Shown here: piece after piece, positions 8,408 to 16,867 of the stretch
How positions within the stretch are numbered: position 1 is the first letter of the stretch
Layout: every line of letters starts with the position of its first letter
DNA from: an uncultured Burkholderiales bacterium
Lineage (GTDB): Bacteria; Pseudomonadota; Gammaproteobacteria; Burkholderiales; Casimicrobiaceae
Direction: 5' to 3'
Assembly (NCBI GenBank): GCA_937944385.1
Contig: CALDYQ010000047.1
Span: forward strand, 61,000 to 124,999
DNA length: 64,000 bases
Made by a program: the position numbers and the translations under genes
The notes under the pieces: model-generated
Seen by the model: the letters and a program-made list of their open reading frames with translations, nothing else
What the model was told of the DNA's origin: nothing
Database searches by the model: none

Positions 8408-9247
8408 ATGACCGGTCCCACCGACTTCCACCTGCAACCGGCCCCGGGGGCCCAGGCACCGGATGGCCCGCTCGCCGGAGTGCGTGTGCTCATCACCCGA
8501 CCCGCGTGGCCTGCGGCACGCACGGCCGCCCGGCTTGCCGCGCTCGGCGCCGTGCCGCTCGTCTTTCCGACGCTCGTCATCGCCCCCCCTGCTGACGCAT
8601 CTGCCGCGGCCGCGGTCGAAGTGGCCCGCGCGCGGCTCGCCGAGTTCGATGCCGTGATCTTCGTGAGCCCGAGCGCGGTGGAGATGTTCCTCGCGCCCTA
8701 TGGTGCGCAGCCGCACGCGCTTCCTGCTCGGCTTTCGCTCTTCGCGCCTGGGCCAGGGACGGCCGAGGCGCTCGCGATGGTCGGTGCCGAGGATGTGGCG
8801 ATCCCCGAAGATGAACGCTACGACGCGCAGGGCCTGCTCGCTCTGCCTGCGCTTGGGCCGGAGGCGATTGCAGGGCGCCGCGTTCTCATCGTTCGCGGCG
8901 AGCGCGGCCGGGATGATCTGCCCGAAACCCTCCGCGCAAGAGGCGCAGAGGTCGAGCTCATCGCTGCCTACCGCAGCGAGGCCCCGGCCACGCCACCCGA
9001 GGGCCTGCTCGAACTCATCGATCGCCGGTCGATCGACGCGATTTCGGTCATGTCGAGCGAGGCGGTGTCGAATCTGGTCGCGCTGGTCTCGCCTCCTCGC
9101 CGCGAGGCGCTCCTCGCGCTACCGCTCTATGCGAGCCACCCACGCATCGCCGAGGCCGCGCGGACGCTCGGCTTCACCGAGGTCATCACCACGCAGGCGG
9201 GGGATGCGGGGCTGATCGCCGCGCTGCTCCTGCGGAACGAACGCTGA
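8408..9247 (+). CDS. hemD: Uroporphyrinogen-III synthase
   Basis: Cyclises hydroxymethylbilane with inversion of ring D to uroporphyrinogen III. The 279-residue protein has the two-domain HemD4 architecture: GVRVLITRPAWPA near residue 23, FVSPSAVEMF near 82, GRRVLIVRGERGRDDLPETLRARGA as the second-domain opening (about 156-180, quoted only in outline) and a C-terminal ISVMSSEAVSNL. The family is poorly conserved, so the call rests on these blocks and the position right after hemC. The stop precedes the next ATG by one base, so the dehydrogenase gene is probably cotranscribed. Confidence 0.92.
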   Translation: MTGPTDFHLQPAPGAQAPDGPLAGVRVLITRPAWPAARTAARLAALGAVPLVFPTLVIAPPADASAAAAVEVARARLAEFDAVIFVSPSAVEMFLAPYGAQPHALPARLSLFAPGPGTAEALAMVGAEDVAIPEDERYDAQGLLALPALGPEAIAGRRVLIVRGERGRDDLPETLRARGAEVELIAAYRSEAPATPPEGLLELIDRRSIDAISVMSSEAVSNLVALVSPPRREALLALPLYASHPRIAEAARTLGFTEVITTQAGDAGLIAALLLRNER

Positions 9248-9248
9248 C

Positions 9249-10217
9249 ATGCGCCCCGAGATCGTCAACATCGCCCCGCTGCCGCCGTTCATCGCCGGGC
9301 CGCTTGGCGAGCGCTACCTCGTGCATGATCTCCACGGCGCAGGCAGCCGCGACGCCCGCGAGGCCCTCGTGCGCGACGTGGGGGCCCGGGTGCGCGGCCT
9401 GGTTGCCTTCGGCGGGTCGCGCGTCACGCCCGAGCAACTCGACGGCTTTCCCGCACTCGAGATCGTCTCGGTCTTCGGCGTGGGCTACGACGGCATTCCG
9501 GTCGAACACTGCGCCCGTCGTGGCATCAAGGTCACCCATACGCCGGGCGTGCTCGACGACGAGGTCGCCGACACCGCGATCGCGCTCATCCTCATGACGC
9601 TCCGGCGTCTCGTGGCCGCGCACAAGTTCGTCGAGGCAGGCGAGTGGTCAGCGCGGCCGTTCCCGCTCACCCGCTCGCTCTGGGGCAAGACGGTGGGCAT
9701 CGTGGGCCTCGGCCGCATCGGCCGGGCGATCGCCGAGCGGCTCGTCGCCCACAAGGCGCGGGTGGTCTACCACGCACGGGGGCCGAAGGATGCGCCCTGG
9801 CCGTTTTACGCATCGCTCGTCGAGATGGCGTGCGCCTCGGATGTGCTCGTCGTGGTCACTCCGGGGGGTGCGGCCACGCGGCATCTGATCGATGCGCGGG
9901 TGCTCGCGGCGCTCGGGCCCGAGGGTGTTCTCGTGAACGTCGCGCGCGGCAGCGTGGTCGACGAGGCGGCGCTCGTCGCGGCGATCGAAGCCGGCACGAT
10001 CGCCGGTGCCGGACTCGATGTGTTCGAACACGAGCCGGAGGTGCCGGCCTTGCTGTTTCGGCGCGACAACGTGGTGCTCTTGCCGCATGTGGCGAGCGCC
10101 ACGGTCGAGACGCGCGAGGCGATGGGTGCACTCTGCGTCGAGAACCTGCGCAGGCACTTCGACGGCCTGCCGGTGCGGACGCTCGTGCCCGAGCTCGCTG
10201 GGCGGATCGCACCGTGA
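9249..10217 (+). CDS. D-isomer-specific 2-hydroxyacid dehydrogenase
   Basis: Oxidises or reduces 2-hydroxy/2-keto acids with NAD(P)H. The 322-residue protein has the nucleotide motif GLGRIG near 154-159, the catalytic Arg in NVARGSVVDE (about 233), Glu in FEHEPEVP (about 262) and His in LPHVASAT (about 280). Resemblance is to the hydroxypyruvate / glyoxylate reductase branch, but substrate is not certain. Its ATG is one base after the hemD stop. Nothing in heme synthesis requires it; it is probably a passenger in the operon. Confidence 0.88.
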   Translation: MRPEIVNIAPLPPFIAGPLGERYLVHDLHGAGSRDAREALVRDVGARVRGLVAFGGSRVTPEQLDGFPALEIVSVFGVGYDGIPVEHCARRGIKVTHTPGVLDDEVADTAIALILMTLRRLVAAHKFVEAGEWSARPFPLTRSLWGKTVGIVGLGRIGRAIAERLVAHKARVVYHARGPKDAPWPFYASLVEMACASDVLVVVTPGGAATRHLIDARVLAALGPEGVLVNVARGSVVDEAALVAAIEAGTIAGAGLDVFEHEPEVPALLFRRDNVVLLPHVASATVETREAMGALCVENLRRHFDGLPVRTLVPELAGRIAP

Positions 10218-10250
10218 CCCGCGCCTCTTGGCGTACCGAGGGTCGATCGT

Positions 10251-11798
10251 TCAGGCTGGCACGAGCAGACTCTCTCCCGTCATCGCCTCCGGCTTGGGCA
10301 GACCCATGAGATCGAGGAGCGTGGGGGCGACATCGCGGAGCGCGCCGCCCGCCCGGATCGCCACCTCGGTGCGGCGGCCGACGTAGACGAAGGGCACGCG
10401 GTCGGTCGTGTGCTGGGTGTGCGGCTGGTTGGCCGCCGGGTCGAACATCTGCTCGCAGTTGCCGTGGTCGGCCGTGATGAGCACTTCGACGCCCGCGGCT
10501 TCGGCCGCCGCGAGGACGCGGGCGAGGCAGGCGTCGAGCGTTTCCACCGCCTTCACCGCGGCGGCGAGCACGCCTGTGTGGCCGACCATGTCGCCATTCG
10601 CGTAGTTGACGATGATCGCGCCGAAGCGCCGGCTTTCGATCGCCTCGATGAGCCGGTCGGTGACCTCGGGGGCGCTCATCTCGGGCTTCAGGTCATACGT
10701 GGCCACCTTAGGCGAAGGGACAAGGATGCGCTCCTCGCCCTCGAAGGCGTGTTCCCGGCCGCCCGAGAAGAAGTAGGTGACATGCGCATATTTCTCGGTC
10801 TCGGCGAGCCGGAGCTGGCGGAGCCCGGCGCGAGCGACGATCTCGCCGAAACCGTCGACGATGGTTTCGTTGCGAAACGCGGTCGGCAGGTGTGCGTAGG
10901 CTTCGCCGTAGAACGACAGGCAGGCGAAGGCGGCGAGCCGCGGGAAGCGGCTCCGCGCGAAGCCGTCGAACGCGGGATCGGTGAGCGCGGTGGTCATCTC
11001 CCGCGCGCGGTCGGCGCGGAAGTTCATGAACACGACCGCATCGCCATCGGCGACCGGCGCGCTGGCGCCGATGACCGTGGGCAGGACGAACTCGTCGTTC
11101 TCGCCGCGCGCGTAGGCAGCCGTGAGGGCCGCATCCGCGCTTGGCGCGGTGTGTATCGCCTGGGCTTCGACGATCGCCCGCCAGGCGGTTTCCACCCGCT
11201 CCCAGCGCCGGTCGCGGTCCATCGCGTAGAAGCGTCCGCTGACGGTGGCGATGCGCGCGCCGGTCTCGGCGCAGACTGCTTCCGCCGCGGCGAGCGAGGG
11301 GGCGGCGCTCCGCGGCGGCACGTCGCGTCCGTCGAGAAAGGCGTGCAGCACGATCCGCCGCACGCCCTGCGCCTGCGCAAGCCGGAGCATCGCATGGATG
11401 TGCCGCTCGTGCGAATGCACGCCGCCGGGCGAGAGCAGGCCCAGCACATGCAGCGTGCCCCCCGAGGCGACCACCGCGCGGCAGACCCCGACGAGCGCTT
11501 CGTTGGTCTGGAATTCACCGGTCTCGAGCGCGCGGTCGACGCGCGTCAGGTCCTGATAGACGATGCGCCCGGCACCGAGATTGAGGTGCCCCACCTCGGA
11601 ATTGCCGAACTGTCCGCGCGGCAGGCCCACGTGATGCTCGCTTGCATCGATCGTGCCCCAGGGGCGCGTGGCGAGGAGCCAGTCCCACGTCGGCGTGGCC
11701 GCCAGGCTCACCGCATTGTCCGGTGCTGGTTCGCGATGACCGAAACCATCCAGGATGATGAGCAGGACGGGGGCGGAGGTGCGGTCTGTCATGGGCAT
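10251..11798 (-). CDS. gpmI: 2,3-bisphosphoglycerate-independent phosphoglycerate mutase
   Basis: Interconverts 3- and 2-phosphoglycerate in glycolysis and gluconeogenesis using Mn2+ and a phosphoserine. The 515-residue length is typical. The metal site begins LIILDGFGH; the phosphorylated Ser is in FGNSEVGH (about residue 67); later metal ligands include the NYANGDMVGHTG and TADHGNCEQM blocks. The start may be ATG 11798 or ATG 11792. It is divergent from the rhodanese gene, matching the enterobacterial gpmM-yibN-grxC-secB-gpsA neighbourhood. Confidence 0.96.
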   Translation of the reverse strand: MPMTDRTSAPVLLIILDGFGHREPAPDNAVSLAATPTWDWLLATRPWGTIDASEHHVGLPRGQFGNSEVGHLNLGAGRIVYQDLTRVDRALETGEFQTNEALVGVCRAVVASGGTLHVLGLLSPGGVHSHERHIHAMLRLAQAQGVRRIVLHAFLDGRDVPPRSAAPSLAAAEAVCAETGARIATVSGRFYAMDRDRRWERVETAWRAIVEAQAIHTAPSADAALTAAYARGENDEFVLPTVIGASAPVADGDAVVFMNFRADRAREMTTALTDPAFDGFARSRFPRLAAFACLSFYGEAYAHLPTAFRNETIVDGFGEIVARAGLRQLRLAETEKYAHVTYFFSGGREHAFEGEERILVPSPKVATYDLKPEMSAPEVTDRLIEAIESRRFGAIIVNYANGDMVGHTGVLAAAVKAVETLDACLARVLAAAEAAGVEVLITADHGNCEQMFDPAANQPHTQHTTDRVPFVYVGRRTEVAIRAGGALRDVAPTLLDLMGLPKPEAMTGESLLVPA

Positions 11799-11864
11799 CG
11801 GCGCGGGGCCGGATGGATGGGCGAGCCTAAAATTCTAGGTTTCCGCGACCGCACGTTTGTCTCG

Positions 11865-12278
11865 ATGCAGTTTCTCGCCAACAACTGGATGCTCGTCCTG
11901 ATCATGTTCATGTCGGGTGCCATGCTCCTGTTTCCGCTGATCCAGCGGCGATCCTCCGGCATGAAGGAGATCGGCAATACGCGCTTGACCTACCTGCTCA
12001 ACCGCGAGGGTGCGAGCGTGCTCGACATCCGTGAGGCCCGCGAGATGGACGGCCGGAAGATCGTCGGTGCGATCCACATCCCGTTGTCTCAGCTGAAGGA
12101 TCGTCTGGGTGAACTGAAGGCACCGAAGGACAAGCCGCTCATCGTCTACTGCGCGCGCGGTCAGCGCTCGCTGATGGCCGGAAGCACCCTCAAGTCGGCG
12201 GGCTTCACGGATTTGTACAACCTGAACGGCGGTTTCAAGGCATGGAGCGAGGCGGGGCTGCCCGTCGACAAGGTGTAG
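11865..12278 (+). CDS. Membrane-anchored rhodanese-like protein (YibN type)
   Basis: A 137-residue protein with one N-terminal membrane span (about residues 5-24, WMLVLIMFMSGAML) and a rhodanese domain with active-site Cys in VYCARGQRS. Rhodaneses transfer or bind sulfane sulfur; the physiological role of YibN is uncertain, though it is inner-membrane and adjacent to export genes in many proteobacteria. The ATG at 11865 was chosen because the hydrophobic segment follows directly. It is the first gene of a plus-strand run: rhodanese, grxC, secB, SH3 protein, gpsA. Confidence 0.88.
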   Translation: MQFLANNWMLVLIMFMSGAMLLFPLIQRRSSGMKEIGNTRLTYLLNREGASVLDIREAREMDGRKIVGAIHIPLSQLKDRLGELKAPKDKPLIVYCARGQRSLMAGSTLKSAGFTDLYNLNGGFKAWSEAGLPVDKV

Positions 12279-12290
12279 AGGGGTGACGCC

Positions 12291-12551
12291 ATGGCCCGTG
12301 TTCGCATGTATGTCACCGCCGTTTGCCCCTACTGCATCAATGCCGAACGGCTCTTGCGCTCGAAGGGCGTCATCGAGATCGAAAAGATCCGCATCGACCT
12401 CGACCCCGCCCGGCGCGACGAGATGATGGCCATCACCGGCCGTCGCACCGTGCCGCAGATCTTCATCGGCGACACCCACGTCGGAGGTTTCGACGACCTG
12501 TCGGCGCTCGATCGCGCGGGCGGGCTCGACCCGCTGCTCGCCTCCGGCTGA
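12291..12551 (+). CDS. grxC: Glutaredoxin 3
   Basis: A glutathione-dependent disulfide reductase of 86 residues. The dithiol site CPYC is at 12-15, followed by the family blocks RRTVPQIFIGDTHVGG (cis-Pro and glutathione contacts) and FDDLSALDRAG. Start is 12 bases after the rhodanese stop. The grxC-secB order is conserved across beta- and gammaproteobacteria. Confidence 0.96.
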   Translation: MARVRMYVTAVCPYCINAERLLRSKGVIEIEKIRIDLDPARRDEMMAITGRRTVPQIFIGDTHVGGFDDLSALDRAGGLDPLLASG

Positions 12552-12611
12552 GACGTCCCGGCCCCGATAAAATCCTGGGTTTGCTTAAGACACGAAAGCA
12601 CGAGCACGTCC

Positions 12612-13100
12612 ATGGCCGACCCGGCAGCGCAACCCGACCCGAACGCCCCGTTCTTCTCGATCGAGAAGCTCTATGTCAAGGACCTCTCGGTCGAGAATCC
12701 GAGTGCGCCGCAGAGCTATCTCTGGCGTGAATCGCCCTCGGTCGAGGTCGGCCTCGATCACGAAGCCACGCTGATCGAAGAAGGTTTCCACAACGTGCTG
12801 CTCAAGGTCACCGTGACCGCGACCATCGCCGACAAGACGATGTTCCTGGTCGAGGCAGCCCTCGGCGGTATCTTCCAGATCCGCAACTTCCCGGAGGCGG
12901 ACATGGCCCCGCTGCTCGGCGTGCACTGCCCGAACATCCTGTTCCCGTATGTGCGCGAGGTGATTTCGGACGCGGTCAATCGCATGGGCTATCCGGCGAT
13001 CTACCTGCAGCCGATCAACTTCGAAGGCATGTATCAGGCGCGCATCCAGCGCGAACTCGAAGCGCAGCAGGCGGCCGGTGCCGCCCCGACGCTGCAGTAG
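12612..13100 (+). CDS. secB: Protein-export chaperone SecB
   Basis: A tetrameric cytoplasmic chaperone that holds preproteins unfolded and delivers them to SecA. The 162-residue protein contains FFSIEKLYVKDLSVENP at the start, HNVLLKVTVTA, the LGVHCPNILFPYVREVISD block and a PINFEGMY tail. A TAAAAT hexamer at 12568-12573, 39 bases before the ATG, may give it its own promoter in addition to readthrough from grxC. The gene directly after encodes an exported protein. Confidence 0.97.
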   Translation: MADPAAQPDPNAPFFSIEKLYVKDLSVENPSAPQSYLWRESPSVEVGLDHEATLIEEGFHNVLLKVTVTATIADKTMFLVEAALGGIFQIRNFPEADMAPLLGVHCPNILFPYVREVISDAVNRMGYPAIYLQPINFEGMYQARIQRELEAQQAAGAAPTLQ

Positions 13101-13107
13101 CCGACCC

Positions 13108-13560
13108 GTGCGCCTGGCTGCGACGCTCGCTGCCGCCGTGTTTGCCGTCGCGGCAGGTGCGGCGGTGAACCCGGCGGCCGCGGCCGAGTTCCGTCAGACG
13201 CTCGAGGCGGCCACAGTCTCCTACGAAGGACCATCGAAGAAGGCCACGCCCCAGTTCATCTACAGCCGGGGCACGCCAGTCGAGGTGGTCGTTCAGATCG
13301 AAGGCTGGACCAAGGTGCGTGATGCGCAAGGCGCGCTCACCTGGGTCGAGCGACGGGCGCTGGGTGAGCGCAGCCAGGTCCAGGTGACGACGGCTACCGA
13401 GGTCTTCGCCAACCCCGAGGGCACCGGCGCTGTTCTCTACCGCGCCGAGCCGGGGCTCTTGCTCACCCTCGTCGCGCCGCCTGCCGGCCGCTTCGTCCAG
13501 GTGCGCCATCGCGACGGCGTGACGGGTTTCATCCGCGCGGATGCCCTGTTCGGGCTCTGA
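13108..13560 (+). CDS. Exported SH3-like domain protein
   Basis: A 150-residue protein with a signal peptide (VRLAATLAAAVFAVAAGAAV, cleavage near residue 28) and two bacterial SH3-like segments: one around GTPVEVVVQIEGWTKVRDAQG, continuing TWVERRAL, the other around GTGAVLYRAEPG to GVTGFIRADALFGL. Such domains usually bind peptidoglycan or partner proteins in the envelope. The GTG at 13108 avoids overlap with secB and begins the signal peptide; a TTG at 13078 would overlap secB. It lies between secB and gpsA, a common position in Betaproteobacteria. Confidence 0.82.
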   Translation: MRLAATLAAAVFAVAAGAAVNPAAAAEFRQTLEAATVSYEGPSKKATPQFIYSRGTPVEVVVQIEGWTKVRDAQGALTWVERRALGERSQVQVTTATEVFANPEGTGAVLYRAEPGLLLTLVAPPAGRFVQVRHRDGVTGFIRADALFGL

Positions 13561-13568
13561 TCGAGCCC

Positions 13569-14564
13569 ATGCGCATCGCCGTTCTCGGTGCCGGGGCGTG
13601 GGGCACCGCACTCGCGACACGGCTTGCGGCGGATGAATCACGCTCGGTGCGCCTCTGGGGGCATCGACCGGACGCCATCGAGCGTATCGCCCGCGAGCGT
13701 GTCAATCCGCTCCTGCCTGGGGTGACGCTCGCGCCCACGCTCGACGTCACCGCCGATCTCGCGCGGGCGCTCGAGGGGGCCGATCTCGTACTCCTCGGCG
13801 CACCGGCGGCGGCCACGAGCGAACTGGCGCGCGCGGCCATCCTTCATGCACCCGCGGCGCCCGTGCTCTCGCTCGCCAAGGGCTTCGTCGCGGGCGCGGG
13901 CGAAGGCACGCTGCGCCTCGTCCATGAGGCGATCGAGGAGGCGGGCTGCGCCCAGGCGGGCATCCTCGCCGGACCGAGCTTCGCGAGCGAGGCCGCGCGC
14001 GGACTGCCGCTCGCGCTCGTTTGCGCGCTCCCCGACGGCGAACTGGCGCAGGCGCTGGCCCAGAGCTTGCGCGACGCCTCGATGCGCATCTACGCCGGCA
14101 CCGACCGCATCGGGGTTGCGCTCTGCGGCGCCATCAAGAACGTCTATGCGATCGGGGCGGGTGTCTCCGACGGTCTCGGGCTCGGGGCGAATGCGCGGGC
14201 CGCGCTCGTCACGCGGGCGCTCGCCGAGCTTCGCCGTCTCGTCATTGCCTCGGGCGGATCGCCAGAGGTGGTGACGGGCTTGGCCGGCGTGGGCGATCTC
14301 GTGCTCACCACCGGGGGCGACGCCTCACGCAACCGGCAGGTGGGCCTCGCACTTGCCCGCGGCGATCGCCTGGACGCCATCGTGCGCGACCTCGGCCACG
14401 TGGCCGAAGGCGTGGCCACCGCCACACGCACGCTCGTCTACGCAGCACGCCATGGCGTCGAGATGCCCATCGCTGCGGCGATTGCCGCGTTGATCGAAGG
14501 GCGCACCGATGCGGCCACCGCAATCAGGCAGTTACTCACGCGGGCGCCGCGAGGCGAGTTCTGA
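13569..14564 (+). CDS. gpsA: NAD(P)H-dependent glycerol-3-phosphate dehydrogenase
   Basis: Reduces dihydroxyacetone phosphate to sn-glycerol-3-phosphate, the backbone of phospholipids. The 331-residue protein has the nucleotide motif GAGAWGTALA at 6-15, LAGPSFASEAARGLP, the catalytic-lysine block GAIKNVYAIGAG, and GLAGVGDLVLT. It starts 9 bases after the SH3 gene and ends the conserved secB-gpsA run. Confidence 0.96.
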   Translation: MRIAVLGAGAWGTALATRLAADESRSVRLWGHRPDAIERIARERVNPLLPGVTLAPTLDVTADLARALEGADLVLLGAPAAATSELARAAILHAPAAPVLSLAKGFVAGAGEGTLRLVHEAIEEAGCAQAGILAGPSFASEAARGLPLALVCALPDGELAQALAQSLRDASMRIYAGTDRIGVALCGAIKNVYAIGAGVSDGLGLGANARAALVTRALAELRRLVIASGGSPEVVTGLAGVGDLVLTTGGDASRNRQVGLALARGDRLDAIVRDLGHVAEGVATATRTLVYAARHGVEMPIAAAIAALIEGRTDAATAIRQLLTRAPRGEF

Positions 14565-14630
14565 CCGGCCGTCGAAAACCCCTGCCGTGGGGCCATCGTC
14601 ACCGATGGGCCGTGTGCCGGCAAGACCAAG

Positions 14631-14655
14631 AAAAAAGGCCCGCACGAGGCGGGCC
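14631..14655 (-). terminator. Rho-independent terminator of the 53-residue protein gene
   Basis: On the minus strand: GGCCCGC, loop CTCGT, GCGGGCC, then six T. It lies 65 bases after the stop at 14721 and supports that small frame as a real transcription unit. Confidence 0.85.
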
Positions 14656-14720
14656 CAAGGGATCACGAGAAGTCTCGCCCGAGCGGGCGACCGGGGGAGG
14701 AAAGCACCCGTCGGACGAGG

Positions 14721-14882
14721 TCAGAACACGAGGCGCGCCGCGGCCACGCGATCGCCGAGCCGTTCCAGTTCGCGCAGAGCCTTGATCTCACCTTCATCGG
14801 CTTCAATGCCGGATGCGAGCGAAAGGCTCTGCGAAACGGGAGTCCGACCCAAGTCGGCGGATTCGAGCAAATCGGTGTCCAT
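14721..14882 (-). CDS. Small conserved-looking acidic protein, function unknown
   Basis: A 53-residue protein beginning MDTDLLESADLG and ending AAARLVF. The second half is predicted helical (EGEIKALRELERLGDRVA). The ATG at 14882 has an AGAGG ribosome site 6 bases upstream and the gene is followed by a strong terminator, so it is very likely expressed although no family is recognised. It has no membrane segment or cysteines. Confidence 0.7.
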   Translation of the reverse strand: MDTDLLESADLGRTPVSQSLSLASGIEADEGEIKALRELERLGDRVAAARLVF

Positions 14883-15266
14883 GACTGACCTCTTCTGACG
14901 CGATGAGCATTGCGGCTTTCGTGCCACTTCACCGAACTGGACGATTTATCAACGACTTGCATGACATCCGTCCATCCGCTCAGGGTGTTTCCGAGCAATC
15001 CGGCGTTCTCCGAGGCTGAATCTGTCGCAAAAGCACGACGTATGCCGAAGGCATATCTCTTAAGCCATTGATTTCACTGGGGTCGTGCTGTCGCCCTCGG
15101 GCGACGCGCGTGTGCCCGCCGGGATGAGCGGTGTCGTGACGACGCTGGGCGGTCGGGCATCGCGCCCAGCAGGCCGAGGCCGGCACGAATGGAAATTTCG
15201 CTGCCGGTTACAGCGGGTTACAGCTTCGGCTTGCGAGCGGCTGATCCTTGCGCACAATCCGTCCGC
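14883..15266. other. Intergenic region between the small protein and the DUF1800 gene
   Basis: About 380 bases between divergent starts. It contains a short perfect hairpin TATGCC-GAA-GGCATA near 15051-15065 and a promoter-like pair TTGCGA (15231-15236) and CACAAT (15253-15258), spaced 16 bases, ending 9 bases before the DUF1800 ATG. No protein is evident. Confidence 0.45.
15231..15258 (+). promoter_or_regulatory. Promoter-like pair directly before the DUF1800 gene
   Basis: TTGCGA and CACAAT with a 16-base spacer; the -10 element ends 9 bases before the ATG at 15267, so the transcript would begin at or within a base or two of the start codon. There is no Shine-Dalgarno sequence. Confidence 0.45.
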
Positions 15267-16856
15267 ATGAAAGCAATCATTCAGCACGCGCTCTGCGGGT
15301 TCTCGCTGTTCATGGCCAGCGTGGCACTCATGCCGTGGCCCGTAGCGGCAGCCGCGGCGCCTTCAGCGCCGATGGGTCGGGCCGATGCGTGGCACCTGCT
15401 TGCGCGCACCGGCTTCGGCGCCGCACCGGCGGATGTGGAACGCTTCGCCACACTCTCGCGCGAGGCGGCGATCGATGCCCTGCTCACCGATGTGCGGCGT
15501 CGTGCCACGCTGCTGCCTCCGGCCTGGGCGCATCGCTACGAGCGCGTGTTCCGGCCCGGGATGACGGCCGAGCAACGCCGGGCCGCAAACCGGCGCGAAC
15601 AGGTCGAGCGCGGGCTCGAACTGCGCGCGTGGTGGGTGGCCGAGATGCTCGCAACCCCGACACCGCTCACCGAGCGCATGACGCTCTTCTGGCACAACCA
15701 CTTCGCCACCTCGCAGCAGAAGGTGCGCGTCGCCTCGCTGATGTATCGGCAGAACGTGCTCCTGCGCGAGCATGCGCTCGGCAATTTCGCGGTGCTCCTG
15801 CGCGAGGTGGCCAAGGACCCGGCGATGCTCGTCTGGCTCGATGGCGCGCAGAACCGCCGCGGCGCACCGAACGAGAATTTCGCGCGCGAGGTGATGGAGC
15901 TGTTCACGCTCGGCGAGGGCCGCTACACCGAGGCCGATGTGCGCGAGGCCGCGCGCGCGCTCACCGGCTGGAGCGTGGACCCCGAGACCGGAGACTTCCG
16001 CTTCCGCCGCGCGCTGCACGATCCGGGCGTCAAGACCATCTTCGGCCGAACCGGCCCGCATTCCGGCGATGACCTGATCACGCTGCTCCTCGCCCAGCCT
16101 GCGACCGCCGAGTTCATCACGAGGAAGCTCTGGCGCGAATTCGTGGGTGAGCCCCGCCCCGAGGATGCGCCCGAGATCACGCGGCTCGCGGCCGCCTTCC
16201 GCGGCTCGGGTTATGAACTCAAGCCGCTGGTCGCCGGGATCCTGCGCACGGAGGCGTTCTGGTCACCGGCGCGCCGAGGCGAACTCGTCAAGTCCCCGGT
16301 CGATCTCGTCGTCGGCACGCTGCGCACGTTCGCCTTCGAAGTCGAGGATGCCGCGCCGTTCGCGATCGTCCTTCGGCAACTCGGGCAGGATCTCTTCGCG
16401 CCCCCCAACGTCAAGGGCTGGCCGGGCGGCGAGGCGTGGCTCTCGACGAGTACGCTGCTCGCGCGCAAGGCGTTCCTGAACCGCCTCTTCCGCGCCGATG
16501 AGATGCGCGAGGCCGCCAACGATGCGACCGAGGGCACCGACGGCATGCCGAGAGACGCGCGTGGGTTGATCGACCGTGACCTTCCGGGGCAGGGTCGCGC
16601 GCGGGCGCAGATGCGCTTTGCGCTGGGCACCGCGCCTGCCCCGATGTCCCCGATGGGCCGCGCGCAGCTGCGTGGCCAGTTCGCGTTCTCCGCCACGGAC
16701 TGGGCCGCACGCCATGGGCTCGATCTCACGCGCGCCGATCCGGGCGTGGCCGAGCTGTTGCTTGCCAGCCCACCGGTCCAGGCGCAACCCGTGCCGAGGG
16801 ATGCGCTCGCAAGTCTGCGCGCGCTCGTGCTCGACCCGGCGTATCAGCTCAAGTGA
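15267..16856 (+). CDS. Exported DUF1800 protein
   Basis: A 529-residue protein with a signal peptide (about residues 1-30) and the DUF1800 core: DAWHLLARTGFG near 38, then TERMTLFWHNHF, NENFAREVMELFTLGEG, ALTGWSV and PPNVKGWPGG. These proteins are widely distributed, exported, and nearly always encoded next to a DUF1501 protein. Their biochemical role is not established; a role at the cell surface or in polymer handling has been suggested for some. The stop is followed 11 bases later by the DUF1501 ATG, so the two are one operon. Confidence 0.9.
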   Translation: MKAIIQHALCGFSLFMASVALMPWPVAAAAAPSAPMGRADAWHLLARTGFGAAPADVERFATLSREAAIDALLTDVRRRATLLPPAWAHRYERVFRPGMTAEQRRAANRREQVERGLELRAWWVAEMLATPTPLTERMTLFWHNHFATSQQKVRVASLMYRQNVLLREHALGNFAVLLREVAKDPAMLVWLDGAQNRRGAPNENFAREVMELFTLGEGRYTEADVREAARALTGWSVDPETGDFRFRRALHDPGVKTIFGRTGPHSGDDLITLLLAQPATAEFITRKLWREFVGEPRPEDAPEITRLAAAFRGSGYELKPLVAGILRTEAFWSPARRGELVKSPVDLVVGTLRTFAFEVEDAAPFAIVLRQLGQDLFAPPNVKGWPGGEAWLSTSTLLARKAFLNRLFRADEMREAANDATEGTDGMPRDARGLIDRDLPGQGRARAQMRFALGTAPAPMSPMGRAQLRGQFAFSATDWAARHGLDLTRADPGVAELLLASPPVQAQPVPRDALASLRALVLDPAYQLK

Positions 16857-16867
16857 GGTGCTCGGTG

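Noticed and set aside
10410-11864. Long plus-strand frame before the rhodanese gene
   Set aside because: It is antisense to gpmI and only joins the real rhodanese frame near 11865; the earlier part lacks any family signal.
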